Source of the DNA: Synergistaceae bacterium UBA1358
GTDB lineage: Bacteria > Synergistota > Synergistia > Synergistales > Synergistaceae
Assembly: GCA_002306075.1 (NCBI GenBank)
Contig: DBRW01000046.1
Span: 1-10,123 of the forward strand
Length of the DNA stretch: 10,123 nt
Direction of reading: 5' to 3'
The notes below the pieces were generated by a model. That model did no database searches, was not told the DNA's origin, and worked only from the letters and a program-made list of their open reading frames with translations. The position numbers and the translations under genes are program-made. Positions 1-5,883 of this stretch are shown one piece after another (positions within the stretch are counted from its first letter, which is position 1; each line of letters opens with the position of its first letter).

Positions 1-2
1 TC

Positions 3-79
3 TGGTGGGCCCATCAGGAATCGAACCTGAAACCATCCGGTTATGAGCCGGGAGCTCTAACCAATTGAGCTATGGGCCC
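3..79 (-). tRNA. tRNA with CAU anticodon, probably tRNA-Ile2 (else elongator tRNA-Met)
   Basis: The minus strand folds into a complete 77-nt cloverleaf with encoded CCA (positions 3-5). It has a 7-bp acceptor GGGCCCA/TGGGCCC, D stem GCTC/GAGC, anticodon loop CTCATAA (positions 41-47, anticodon CAT at 43-45), 5-nt variable loop and T stem TCAGG/CCTGA with loop TTCGATT. A CAU anticodon fits elongator Met, or Ile2, which reads AUA once TilS makes lysidine at C34. The C4-G69 and C5-G68 acceptor pairs are features TilS uses in E. coli, and the loop with its three closing pairs resembles Firmicutes Ile2, so I lean to Ile2. The pair at the base of the anticodon stem is a C27/A43 mismatch. The 5' end lies six bases after the ferredoxin stop codon with no evident promoter of its own, so it is probably processed from the ferredoxin transcript. 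The tRNA call is sure; the amino acid identity is not. Confidence 0.95.
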
Positions 80-85
80 TCCTTG

Positions 86-268
86 TCAGCGGTCTACTGA
101 TATTGCTGATACGGGGCAGCTGTCCGCGGCCTCCCTGGCACAGTCGTTGACTTCCTGAGAAATAACCATGCCTTTTCCTTCGTCTTCGTCAAGCTTGAAA
201 ACTTCCGGGCATAGATGGACACATACACCGCAACCTATGCACTCATCAAGGTTGATCCTGATACCCAT
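86..268 (-). CDS. Single [4Fe-4S] ferredoxin, Thermotoga type (60 aa)
   Basis: Small cytoplasmic electron carrier. The 60 residues contain CIGCGVC (Cys10, 13, 16) and a distal CP motif (Cys51), the four ligands of one [4Fe-4S] cluster. Two further cysteines, Cys20 and Cys43, sit where a second cluster would be bound in 2[4Fe-4S] ferredoxins. Length and all six cysteine positions match the Thermotoga maritima ferredoxin as I recall it, where 20 and 43 form a disulfide. The chain is acidic, as usual for the family. The ATG at 266-268 has a strong Shine-Dalgarno GGGAGGTGA seven bases upstream; an ATG at 271-273 is out of frame. A near-consensus promoter lies just upstream (297-325). The gene is followed after six bases by a tRNA gene. 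The redox partner cannot be told from this context; pyruvate or other 2-oxoacid:ferredoxin oxidoreductases and hydrogenases are the usual partners. Confidence 0.93.
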   Translation of the reverse strand: MGIRINLDECIGCGVCVHLCPEVFKLDEDEGKGMVISQEVNDCAREAADSCPVSAISVDR

Positions 269-289
269 GACATGGTCACCTCCCTTCCG

Positions 290-312
290 GCGTAAGATTC
301 TACGCTAAGAAT
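290..312. repeat. Two overlapping inverted repeats on the ferredoxin -10 region
   Basis: GCGTA (290-294) and TACGC (301-305) form one dyad with a 6-base spacer. ATTCT (297-301) and AGAAT (308-312) form a second, also with a 6-base spacer. Both cover the -10 box or the predicted start of the ferredoxin promoter, a place where a repressor could bind. The arms are only five bases, so chance is possible. Confidence 0.4.
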
Positions 313-325
313 GGGATTACGTCAA
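297..325 (-). promoter_or_regulatory. Sigma-70-type promoter for the ferredoxin-tRNA unit
   Basis: On the minus strand TTGACG (320-325) and TAGAAT (297-302) are separated by exactly 17 bases, close to the housekeeping consensus. The predicted start is near 290, giving a very short leader before the ribosome binding site at 276-284. It lies in the 70-base gap after purR, so the ferredoxin does not depend on the purR transcript. No terminator is visible between purR and this promoter. Confidence 0.8.
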
Positions 326-338
326 ATGGTATTTTGAT

Positions 339-1139
339 TTATTTTTCCGGAGTCACTAAAAGCTTTGCCTGACCATCGCTGTGCGAAAGGGTCAGAAGTG
401 ACTTGAATTCAGGCACAGCCTTTATTTCCGGTTCTTCTGAGGCAATAAAGATGCCGACTCCGACGACCTCTGCATCGAACTGTTTTGCCATCAGCAGCAT
501 GCCGGCCGCGGTGCTCCCGCCCCTCATAAAGTCATCTACTATCAGCACGCGGCATCCCCTCCTGAGCTGCCTTGTGCCGATGTACATCGTTTTGACGTCG
601 CCGCTTGCCGTCGGATAGTGAACTCCAACAGCGGAACCGTCACTGGGCCTGTTCCTGAACCTGCAGACCGCGAGCGGGACTCCCATTGCATAGGCCGCGA
701 ACATCGCGATGGGGATACCCTTGACCTCGGATGTCATCACGACATCGGGACGCGAATTCGGGAAGAGCGAGGACATCGCATATCCAAGCGAGAGGGCTAT
801 CTCAGGATTGAATATCAGGTCGCTGTAATAGATGAGCCCTCCGGGCAGATACCTGTCTTTGTCTGCCAGCATTTCCGCTATGTTCTGCAGTATTTTTTTT
901 CTGTATTCCGCGGTGCACAGGGGGACGAACCGCGCCCCTCCGCTGCGGCCCCTGTCCACCTGCATCTGACCGAAGCCCTCGGCCGTCATCGCGGAGTTGA
1001 TCACTTCCACATCATCGCTGATCACGGTCTTTGAAACATTGAATTTGCCTGCCAGATCAGTCAGCGATACAAGCTTGGAGGGAGTAAGCATAAATCTGGC
1101 CGCAAGTCTTACAAGTCTTTCCGTTCTCTGCCCTCTCAT
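339..1139 (-). CDS. purR: Pur operon repressor PurR, PRPP-sensing (266 aa)
   Basis: Regulator of purine synthesis genes of the Bacillus type, unrelated to the LacI-family PurR of E. coli. In B. subtilis it represses pur genes by binding DNA, and PRPP releases it. An N-terminal winged helix of about 70 residues (recognition region about 25-55) precedes a phosphoribosyltransferase-like domain. The PRPP loop is VLIVDDFMRGGST (198-210); other family marks are YLPGG (97-101), the TSEVKGIPIA segment (136-145) and SLLTLS near the C-terminus. B. subtilis PurR is 285 residues, so this one is slightly short but complete. The ATG at 1137-1139 follows the ispE stop by six bases, with GGAG inside the end of ispE, suggesting translational coupling. 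The order veg-ispE-purR is the same as in Bacillus. No classic PurBox was found near any promoter in this window, so its targets are elsewhere or use another site. Confidence 0.93.
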   Translation of the reverse strand: MRGQRTERLVRLAARFMLTPSKLVSLTDLAGKFNVSKTVISDDVEVINSAMTAEGFGQMQVDRGRSGGARFVPLCTAEYRKKILQNIAEMLADKDRYLPGGLIYYSDLIFNPEIALSLGYAMSSLFPNSRPDVVMTSEVKGIPIAMFAAYAMGVPLAVCRFRNRPSDGSAVGVHYPTASGDVKTMYIGTRQLRRGCRVLIVDDFMRGGSTAAGMLLMAKQFDAEVVGVGIFIASEEPEIKAVPEFKSLLTLSHSDGQAKLLVTPEK

Positions 1140-1145
1140 TGAGCA

Positions 1146-2006
1146 TCACTCCAATTCCGTCGTTTTTATTACCCAATCTTCCCGTTCCAGCAAAGAGACC
1201 GTCCTTCTGCTCATTTCCGCGTCGTTGAATACCATGAAAAAAGCGCTTCCGCTCCCCGAGAGCCCCCATGCAAGCGCCCCGGATCTCTCTGCCGCCTCAA
1301 ACGCCCTGAAGTACTCAGGCCTGCCTTTTGAGACAACTTCGAGAAAATCGTTCGGCATGAGGCCCGCGGTCTCACCGTTCCGCAGTCTGCGGAGTATCCC
1401 GGTTGCTTCCGTCCTGCACTGATCCTCCGGAAGCAGCGGGAGCTTCCCCGCTTCGCGAAGATCATCGATCCCCCTGTACGCGGCGGATGTGTCGGATCTC
1501 CAGTACGGGAACCCGATGACCCACCTCAGGCCTTTCAGAGGGACCTGCGGCCGGATCTTCTCTCCCAGCCCTTCTACCAGGGCAAGATCGGCATCTCCGG
1601 CAAGGAACGGGACGTCGGCTCCGACCGAAGAGAGAGAGTCATTTTCGATCTCAAGGCCGCAGTGCGCCTTCAGGTACATCATAAGCGCCGCTGCGTTGCC
1701 GCTGCCTGCCCCTATGCCGCTGCCTGCCAGAAATTCCTTCGTCAGACACATCCTCAGGGGGGGAATCAAGGAACGGTCCCTCGCCCATCTCAATGCTTTG
1801 AAAAGGATATTTTCCCCGTTGACCTTCATACCGCTGACATCAAGAACGTCACCTATATTTTCATTGTCATGGGGCTGAATTGTCAACCCCTCTATGCCTT
1901 TTTTCTTCCAAAACAGAGAGATAATTTCATGGTAGCCGTCGGGCCTCCTTGAAAGCACCCTCAATGTCAGGTTGATCTTGACCGGGCTGATGTATGTCGC
2001 GTCCAT
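1146..2006 (-). CDS. ispE: 4-diphosphocytidyl-2-C-methyl-D-erythritol kinase (286 aa)
   Basis: GHMP-family kinase that phosphorylates CDP-methylerythritol with ATP, the fourth enzyme of the non-mevalonate (MEP) route to isoprenoids; cytoplasmic. The N-terminal substrate motif has Lys10 followed by INLTLRV and RPDGYHE (21-27). The ATP phosphate loop is GSGIGAGSGNAAA (95-107). The catalytic Asp is in GADVPFLAG (Asp131), and the C-terminal glycine motif is GLSGSGSAFF (248-257). Lys10 and Asp131 correspond to Lys10 and Asp141 of the E. coli enzyme. The usual GGGSS core of the loop reads GAGSG here, a mild deviation. Length is normal. The ATG at 2004-2006 has GGAGGTG about seven bases upstream. 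It is preceded by the veg terminator and only about 30 bases of leader without a clear promoter, and followed by purR after six bases. Confidence 0.95.
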   Translation of the reverse strand: MDATYISPVKINLTLRVLSRRPDGYHEIISLFWKKKGIEGLTIQPHDNENIGDVLDVSGMKVNGENILFKALRWARDRSLIPPLRMCLTKEFLAGSGIGAGSGNAAALMMYLKAHCGLEIENDSLSSVGADVPFLAGDADLALVEGLGEKIRPQVPLKGLRWVIGFPYWRSDTSAAYRGIDDLREAGKLPLLPEDQCRTEATGILRRLRNGETAGLMPNDFLEVVSKGRPEYFRAFEAAERSGALAWGLSGSGSAFFMVFNDAEMSRRTVSLLEREDWVIKTTELE

Positions 2007-2037
2007 TGCCGCACCTCCGGATGGATCGTTACCCCAT

Positions 2038-2071
2038 AAAAAACATGCCCTGGCAGAAGCCAGGGCATGTT
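2038..2071 (-). terminator. Intrinsic terminator after veg
   Basis: A perfect 13-bp inverted repeat (arms 2042-2054 and 2059-2071, loop of four bases) is followed on the minus strand by a run of six T (2043-2038, the first two within the stem). On the plus strand no T-run follows, so it acts for minus-strand transcription only. It begins 13 bases after the veg stop codon and ends about 30 bases before the ispE start, so it stands between two genes that are usually neighbours. Partial readthrough would lower ispE-purR relative to veg. Confidence 0.85.
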
Positions 2072-2084
2072 CGATCCCAATTCA

Positions 2085-2330
2085 TCAGAATAGATTTTCC
2101 CCGCTTGACTCGAGCTGCACCTCAACCTCTCTTGTGAGGAGATCTGCGTAGCTGAAGGACACGGTGCTCTGCTGAGATTCGATATAGACGGTAAAAAGGC
2201 TCGGATATGTCTCCTGGATGATCCCGTTGCGCTCTTCGACTTTTCTGCGTCCGTTCGTAGCTCTGTAATAGATCCGGTCCCCTTTGTGCAGACGCACAAG
2301 TTCTCTAATGGTTTCCAAAGAATGCGCCAT
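2085..2330 (-). CDS. veg: Veg family protein (81 aa)
   Basis: Small protein of the Veg family (DUF1021, SH3-like beta-barrel fold). B. subtilis Veg is abundantly expressed and promotes biofilm matrix genes by antagonising SinR; the biochemical activity is poorly known, and whether that role applies here is unknown. The family core is clear: NGRRKVEE in the first half, ETYPSLF in the middle and FSYADLLT before the acidic tail. Length is close to the 86 residues of B. subtilis Veg. I chose the ATG at 2328-2330, which has GGAGGTG six bases upstream and gives the MAHSLETI start expected for the family. A GTG three codons upstream (2337-2339) lies within that ribosome binding site. It has its own strong promoter and terminator, so it can be made as a short single-gene mRNA, while keeping the veg-ispE-purR order of Bacillus. 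Confidence 0.92.
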   Translation of the reverse strand: MAHSLETIRELVRLHKGDRIYYRATNGRRKVEERNGIIQETYPSLFTVYIESQQSTVSFSYADLLTREVEVQLESSGENLF

Positions 2331-2340
2331 ACACTTCACC

Positions 2341-2357
2341 TCCGACCCATAGTCGGA
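2341..2357. repeat. Inverted repeat at the veg transcription start
   Basis: TCCGAC (2341-2346) and GTCGGA (2352-2357) form a perfect 6-bp dyad with a 5-base spacer. The predicted veg start is near 2353, so one arm is largely untranscribed. A DNA operator is therefore more likely than an RNA hairpin. Confidence 0.45.
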
Positions 2358-2359
2358 CT

Positions 2360-2388
2360 ATTGTACATCAATTTCAGATAAATATCAA
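2360..2388 (-). promoter_or_regulatory. Strong sigma-70-type promoter for veg
   Basis: On the minus strand TTGATA (2383-2388) and TACAAT (2360-2365) are separated by exactly 17 bases, in an AT-rich stretch that contrasts with the GC-rich surroundings. Predicted start near 2353, leader about 22 bases. It is probably also the main source of transcription for ispE-purR through leakage of the veg terminator. Confidence 0.85.
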
Positions 2389-2391
2389 GTT

Positions 2392-2419
2392 TTGAACAAT
2401 ATTTACTAATTGAAACAAT
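2392..2419. repeat. Direct repeat just upstream of the veg -35 box
   Basis: TTGAACAAT (2392-2400) recurs as TTGAAACAAT (2410-2419), starts 18 bases apart. Each copy is itself a short dyad (TTG and CAA arms). The position immediately upstream of the -35 and the AT-richness fit either an UP element or a tandem activator site. The copies are short, so this is suggestive only. Confidence 0.4.
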
Positions 2420-2461
2420 CAGGACGGCATCGGCACAGAGATCCGTTCACCGAAACAGGGC

Positions 2462-4375
2462 TCATTTTTTCAGCAGCAGTCTTTTGTCACCTACCCTGCG
2501 CGTGATCCCCTTGCTGTCAAAATATTCCAGGATCGGCAGTATATATTTTCTGCTGCTGCCGGTCAGGTCTCGGATCCCGGCAAGTGTTATCTCACCCTCG
2601 ATCCCGGCAAGTTTTTTTCTCAGATCTTCCTCGATGTCGGACAGGAGCAGATAGCCGTCCCCGATCAGGGCCAGATCTTTTTTTTCTTTCAGGTACGTTA
2701 TGATCCTGCTCATTTCCCTGTCAGAAATACCGAGGGCGGCTCTGGACTCTTCGATCGAAGGCGTGGAGTATCCGGCTGAGAGGACGAACTCCCTGAGCCT
2801 GGAGACACCCGAGAAGAATCTGGCTTCGTCGAACGGTTCGAAATCTGAAAGCCTGTACCTGTCACCGTCAAGGACGAGCCACTTGTCCCTTATAAAGATC
2901 TTCAGGAGTTCTTTTAGGAAACGGGGATCGCCCACGGAGAGACACTTTCCCGCCTCATCGGCTTCCATGCCCCTGCGTTCGGGGTGTTCGGAGTGGAATT
3001 TCCTGAGCTCCGACATGAGCAGATCTTTAAAACGGCTGACCCTGCCCGAAGATACGTAAAACGTATCGCCGGTCTTTATCACATATATCCTGCCCTTTGC
3101 ATCCAGGCTCGAGACTGCGCTTTCAAGGGCATTTTTCTCGACCCCAAGCAGCATAAGCGCCTCGCCTGAACTCAGTATGCCTTTGTAGTCGATGAGGGCC
3201 GCAAAACGGTCTCTGTCGCTATCCGCTGATGAGATCTCGTTGAGGAACGAGATAAGGGACTCTTTTGACGACTTGCTTTTGGGGCGCTCGCCCAGAGGAA
3301 GGAGCACCGTGCCTCCCGCTATGGTCCGCAGCGGGCTGTAGGTCCTGAGTATGAAGCGGGCCCCGCTGTTCACCGTTATCTCTTCTTCGGGCAGCAGCTG
3401 TGCCTGCGCGCTCTCGCCGGGCAATATCCTCTCCCTGTCGAGGAGGGAGAGCCTCGCGACTGTGTCAGACGTTCCCACATGGAGCCTGAGCCTCTGCCAG
3501 TGTTCCACGGGATCGGTGAAGGAGGCAGGCACTCTTACTGTTACATCGATGCATCCGGTCGCGGGGAACATGTCCGGCGCCGCCAGCACGTCCCCTCTGC
3601 CCACCTCGTCGAGGGATGTCCCGGATACGTTCACCGCCACCCTCTGCCCCGCATACGCAGTTGTTACGTTCTCGCCGTGCACCTGGACGGATCTAACCCT
3701 CGAGAGGATACGGGCGGGCATTATCTCTACCTCGTCACCCTCCGAGACGGACCCTTTTATCGCGGTCCCTGTGAGGACCGTCCCGAAGCCGGAAATGTGG
3801 AATGCCCTGTCTATGGGCATGAAGAAGGCCCCGTTCCTCTCCTTCTGCTTTGTCGACAGCACCATCTTTTCTATCTCTGTCAGAAGTTCGGCTATGCCGT
3901 CCCCTCTCAGGGCCGAGACGGGGATCATCGGCTTGCCTTCAAGGAAGGTACCCGCGGTCAGCGAGTAAATGTCGTCCTTTGCGAGTTCGAGCATTTCCTC
4001 GTCCACAAGGTCGATCTTATTGATAACTGTGATGCCGTTCTTTATGCCAAGAAGCGTCAGTATCTCAAGATGCTCTTTCGTCTGGGGCATGACGCCGTCG
4101 TCCGCCGCCACGACGAGCATTACGGCATCGATGCCCGCCGCCCCGGCTACCATCTGTCTTATGAATTTCTCGTGGCCGGGAACGTCGATGATGCTGATGG
4201 TCCTTCCGGAAGGCAGGTCGAGCGGGGCAAATCCGAGCTCGATCGTCATTCCTCTCTTCTTTTCCTCGGCAAGACGGTCACAGTCGACGCCCGACAGCGC
4301 CTTCACGACCGCGGTCTTTCCGTGGTCTATGTGTCCGGCTGTGCCTATTACGAAGGGGTATTCTCTCTCTGCCAC
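2462..4375 (-). CDS. selB: Selenocysteine-specific elongation factor SelB (637 aa)
   Basis: GTPase that carries Sec-tRNA(Sec) to the ribosome at UGA codons marked by a SECIS hairpin in the mRNA. The G domain shows GHIDHGKT (14-21), RGMTIELGF (41-49), DVPGHEKF (64-71) and NKID (119-122). EF-Tu-like beta-barrel domains follow (about 180-360), ending in the SelB-typical segment YSPLRTIAGGTVLLP. The remaining ~270 residues are the winged-helix repeats that bind SECIS RNA, with a segment around EHPERRGMEADE typical of the family. Length is close to the 614 residues of E. coli SelB. The start is a GTG at 4373-4375, one base after the selA stop; GGGAG within the end of selA serves as ribosome binding site, so the two are translationally coupled. 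No SelD or tRNA-Sec gene and no recognisable selenoprotein gene lie in this window. No clear terminator follows before the veg promoter. Confidence 0.96.
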   Translation of the reverse strand: MAEREYPFVIGTAGHIDHGKTAVVKALSGVDCDRLAEEKKRGMTIELGFAPLDLPSGRTISIIDVPGHEKFIRQMVAGAAGIDAVMLVVAADDGVMPQTKEHLEILTLLGIKNGITVINKIDLVDEEMLELAKDDIYSLTAGTFLEGKPMIPVSALRGDGIAELLTEIEKMVLSTKQKERNGAFFMPIDRAFHISGFGTVLTGTAIKGSVSEGDEVEIMPARILSRVRSVQVHGENVTTAYAGQRVAVNVSGTSLDEVGRGDVLAAPDMFPATGCIDVTVRVPASFTDPVEHWQRLRLHVGTSDTVARLSLLDRERILPGESAQAQLLPEEEITVNSGARFILRTYSPLRTIAGGTVLLPLGERPKSKSSKESLISFLNEISSADSDRDRFAALIDYKGILSSGEALMLLGVEKNALESAVSSLDAKGRIYVIKTGDTFYVSSGRVSRFKDLLMSELRKFHSEHPERRGMEADEAGKCLSVGDPRFLKELLKIFIRDKWLVLDGDRYRLSDFEPFDEARFFSGVSRLREFVLSAGYSTPSIEESRAALGISDREMSRIITYLKEKKDLALIGDGYLLLSDIEEDLRKKLAGIEGEITLAGIRDLTGSSRKYILPILEYFDSKGITRRVGDKRLLLKK

Positions 4376-4376
4376 T

Positions 4377-5801
4377 TTACAGCTTCTCCCTGTCCAGCGA
4401 AAACATCTCTTTGAATCCGTCCAGTATCCGCTTTTCGTCTTTTTCCGACAGGGTGCGCACGTGGAACAGCACCCTGTCTTCGGCGGCTCCCGTGATGACC
4501 GGGACGGTCAGCTGCCTCAGCTTCTCTGAAAGCTTCCCCGCGCTGCCGAGTTCAGGAAGCTTCAGCGAAACGGCATAGCCGGGGAGCCGGGACTCCGGGA
4601 AAGCCCCGCCTCCGACCGTATCGGAAACCGGGACCACATCGATGGAGACCGAGCGGAGCCTGGTCTTCGCAAGGAGGGCCGACAGCCTTCGCTTAAGCCT
4701 CGCCGCCTGTTTTTTCATATCTTCGGGATCCCTGTTTATCATCCTCAGCGTCGGGATCGACTCGGTGTCGCCCTTGAGGTAGAGCCTGAGCGTCGCTTCG
4801 AACGCCGCCAGGGTCATCTTGTCGACCCTCAGCGCCCTCAGGAGCTGGTAATTCCTCAATCTATCGACCAATTCAGCGCGTCCGGCAATGACTCCGATCT
4901 GCGGCCCTCCGAGAAGCTTGTCCCCCGAAAAAGTCACGAGGTCGACGCCGGATGCGATGCACTCACTGACAGTGGGATCGCCGGACAGGGCAGGATCTCC
5001 CGTCTTAACGAGCATCCCGCTTCCCAGATCTTCCATGAAGACGATGCCGTTCGCATGCGCCAGGGCGGCAAGCTCTTCCCTGGGTACAGAGTACGTAAAG
5101 CCACGGACCTCAAAATTTGAAGTGTGTACTTTAAGGATCATGGCGGTCTGCTCTGTTATGGCTTTTTCATAATCCTTCAGGTGTGTCTTGTTCGTGGTCC
5201 CTATCTCGACCATCCTGGTTCCGGAAAGCGCCATTATCTCCGGGATACGGAAAGAACCGCCTATTTCTACTAGCTCACCGCGCGAGATTATCGCTTCCCT
5301 GTCCTTGGAAAGAGCTCCGAGGGAGAGGATGACCGCAGCCGCGTTGTTGTTCACCACTATCGCGGCTTCCGCGCCCGTGAGTCGGCAGATCAGCCACTCA
5401 ACGTGGTCGTTCCTGTGGCCCCTCGATCCGGTCTCTGGGGAATATTCCAGCGTGCTGTAGTTCTCCGCGACTTCGGTAACTGCTTCGACGGCCTCTTTTG
5501 CAAGACGGGCCCTGCCGAGGTTGGTATAGAGGACGACCCCCGTGGCGTTGACTGCGGTGCGAAGACTTTTGCATGCGCGCCGCTTCAGCCTTTTCTCGGC
5601 TTCCGCCGATATCTTTTCTATATCGAATGCCGTGTCCGGATCTTTGAGGATCTTCGCCCTCTGATCGTCAAGGACCCCTGAAATTACGGATTTAACGGAT
5701 CCTCTGCCTATTTCGGCCTCGTACCTGCCGATCCATGGCATAGAAAGCATCTTGTCCATCGACGGAATGTTGCGCATGGCGTTCTGGATCTTATCTTTCA
5801 A
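4377..5801 (-). CDS. selA: L-seryl-tRNA(Sec) selenium transferase SelA (474 aa)
   Basis: PLP enzyme that converts Ser-tRNA(Sec) to Sec-tRNA(Sec) using selenophosphate; a large ring-shaped oligomer in E. coli. Numbering from the ATG at 5838-5840, the motifs are NATGVVLYTNLGRA (98-111), GSRGHR (138-143), VVNNNAAAV (162-170), SRGELVEIGGSFRIP (186-200) and SGDKLLGGPQ with the PLP lysine at 308. I prefer the TTG at 5799-5801 (13 codons later) because it alone has a good ribosome binding site, GGGAGG at 5810-5815; the ATG has none. With TTG the N-terminus matches the E. coli start better and the protein is 474 residues, against 487 from the ATG. The gene has its own promoter beside the end of hemW and is followed by selB after one base. 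Function is certain, the start less so. Confidence 0.95.
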   Translation of the reverse strand: MKDKIQNAMRNIPSMDKMLSMPWIGRYEAEIGRGSVKSVISGVLDDQRAKILKDPDTAFDIEKISAEAEKRLKRRACKSLRTAVNATGVVLYTNLGRARLAKEAVEAVTEVAENYSTLEYSPETGSRGHRNDHVEWLICRLTGAEAAIVVNNNAAAVILSLGALSKDREAIISRGELVEIGGSFRIPEIMALSGTRMVEIGTTNKTHLKDYEKAITEQTAMILKVHTSNFEVRGFTYSVPREELAALAHANGIVFMEDLGSGMLVKTGDPALSGDPTVSECIASGVDLVTFSGDKLLGGPQIGVIAGRAELVDRLRNYQLLRALRVDKMTLAAFEATLRLYLKGDTESIPTLRMINRDPEDMKKQAARLKRRLSALLAKTRLRSVSIDVVPVSDTVGGGAFPESRLPGYAVSLKLPELGSAGKLSEKLRQLTVPVITGAAEDRVLFHVRTLSEKDEKRILDGFKEMFSLDREKL

Positions 5802-5809
5802 GGGGAACC

Positions 5810-5815
5810 CCTCCC
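5810..5815 (-). promoter_or_regulatory. Ribosome binding site deciding the selA start
   Basis: GGGAGG on the minus strand lies eight bases before the TTG at 5799-5801. The upstream in-frame ATG at 5838-5840 has only AT-rich sequence before it. The site supports a TTG start for SelA. Confidence 0.6.
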
Positions 5816-5871
5816 GGCGGTCAGTTAAATATGGGATCATCAGATCGTATTAAAACGGATGTCTGCTTGAA

Positions 5872-5883
5872 ACATTATAATGT
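5872..5883. repeat. 12-bp perfect palindrome over the selA -10 box
   Basis: ACATTATAATGT reads the same on both strands and fully contains the selA -10 box. It resembles the AT-rich half sites of Fur/PerR-family operators in general form, but matches none that I can name with confidence. Part of the symmetry comes simply from the TATAAT consensus. Confidence 0.4.

Noticed and set aside
2331..2339. Upstream GTG start for Veg (84 residues)
   Set aside because: The GTG lies inside the Shine-Dalgarno sequence that serves the ATG at 2328-2330, and the ATG gives the family's normal N-terminus.
2341..2357. An RNA hairpin hiding the veg ribosome binding site
   Set aside because: The predicted transcription start is near 2353, so most of one arm would not be in the mRNA; I list it as a DNA dyad instead.
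2389..2461. A terminator after selB
   Set aside because: Only short, widely spaced complementary stretches and no T-run follow the selB stop; not enough to call.
3479..4414. A 311-codon open frame on the plus strand opposite selB
   Set aside because: It mirrors the SelB G domain and barrel region, has no family features and no convincing ribosome binding site; a shadow frame.
5802..5811. GGGG-TT-CCCC hairpin between ribosome binding site and selA TTG
   Set aside because: A two-base loop is too tight for a stable RNA hairpin, so I do not claim regulation from it.
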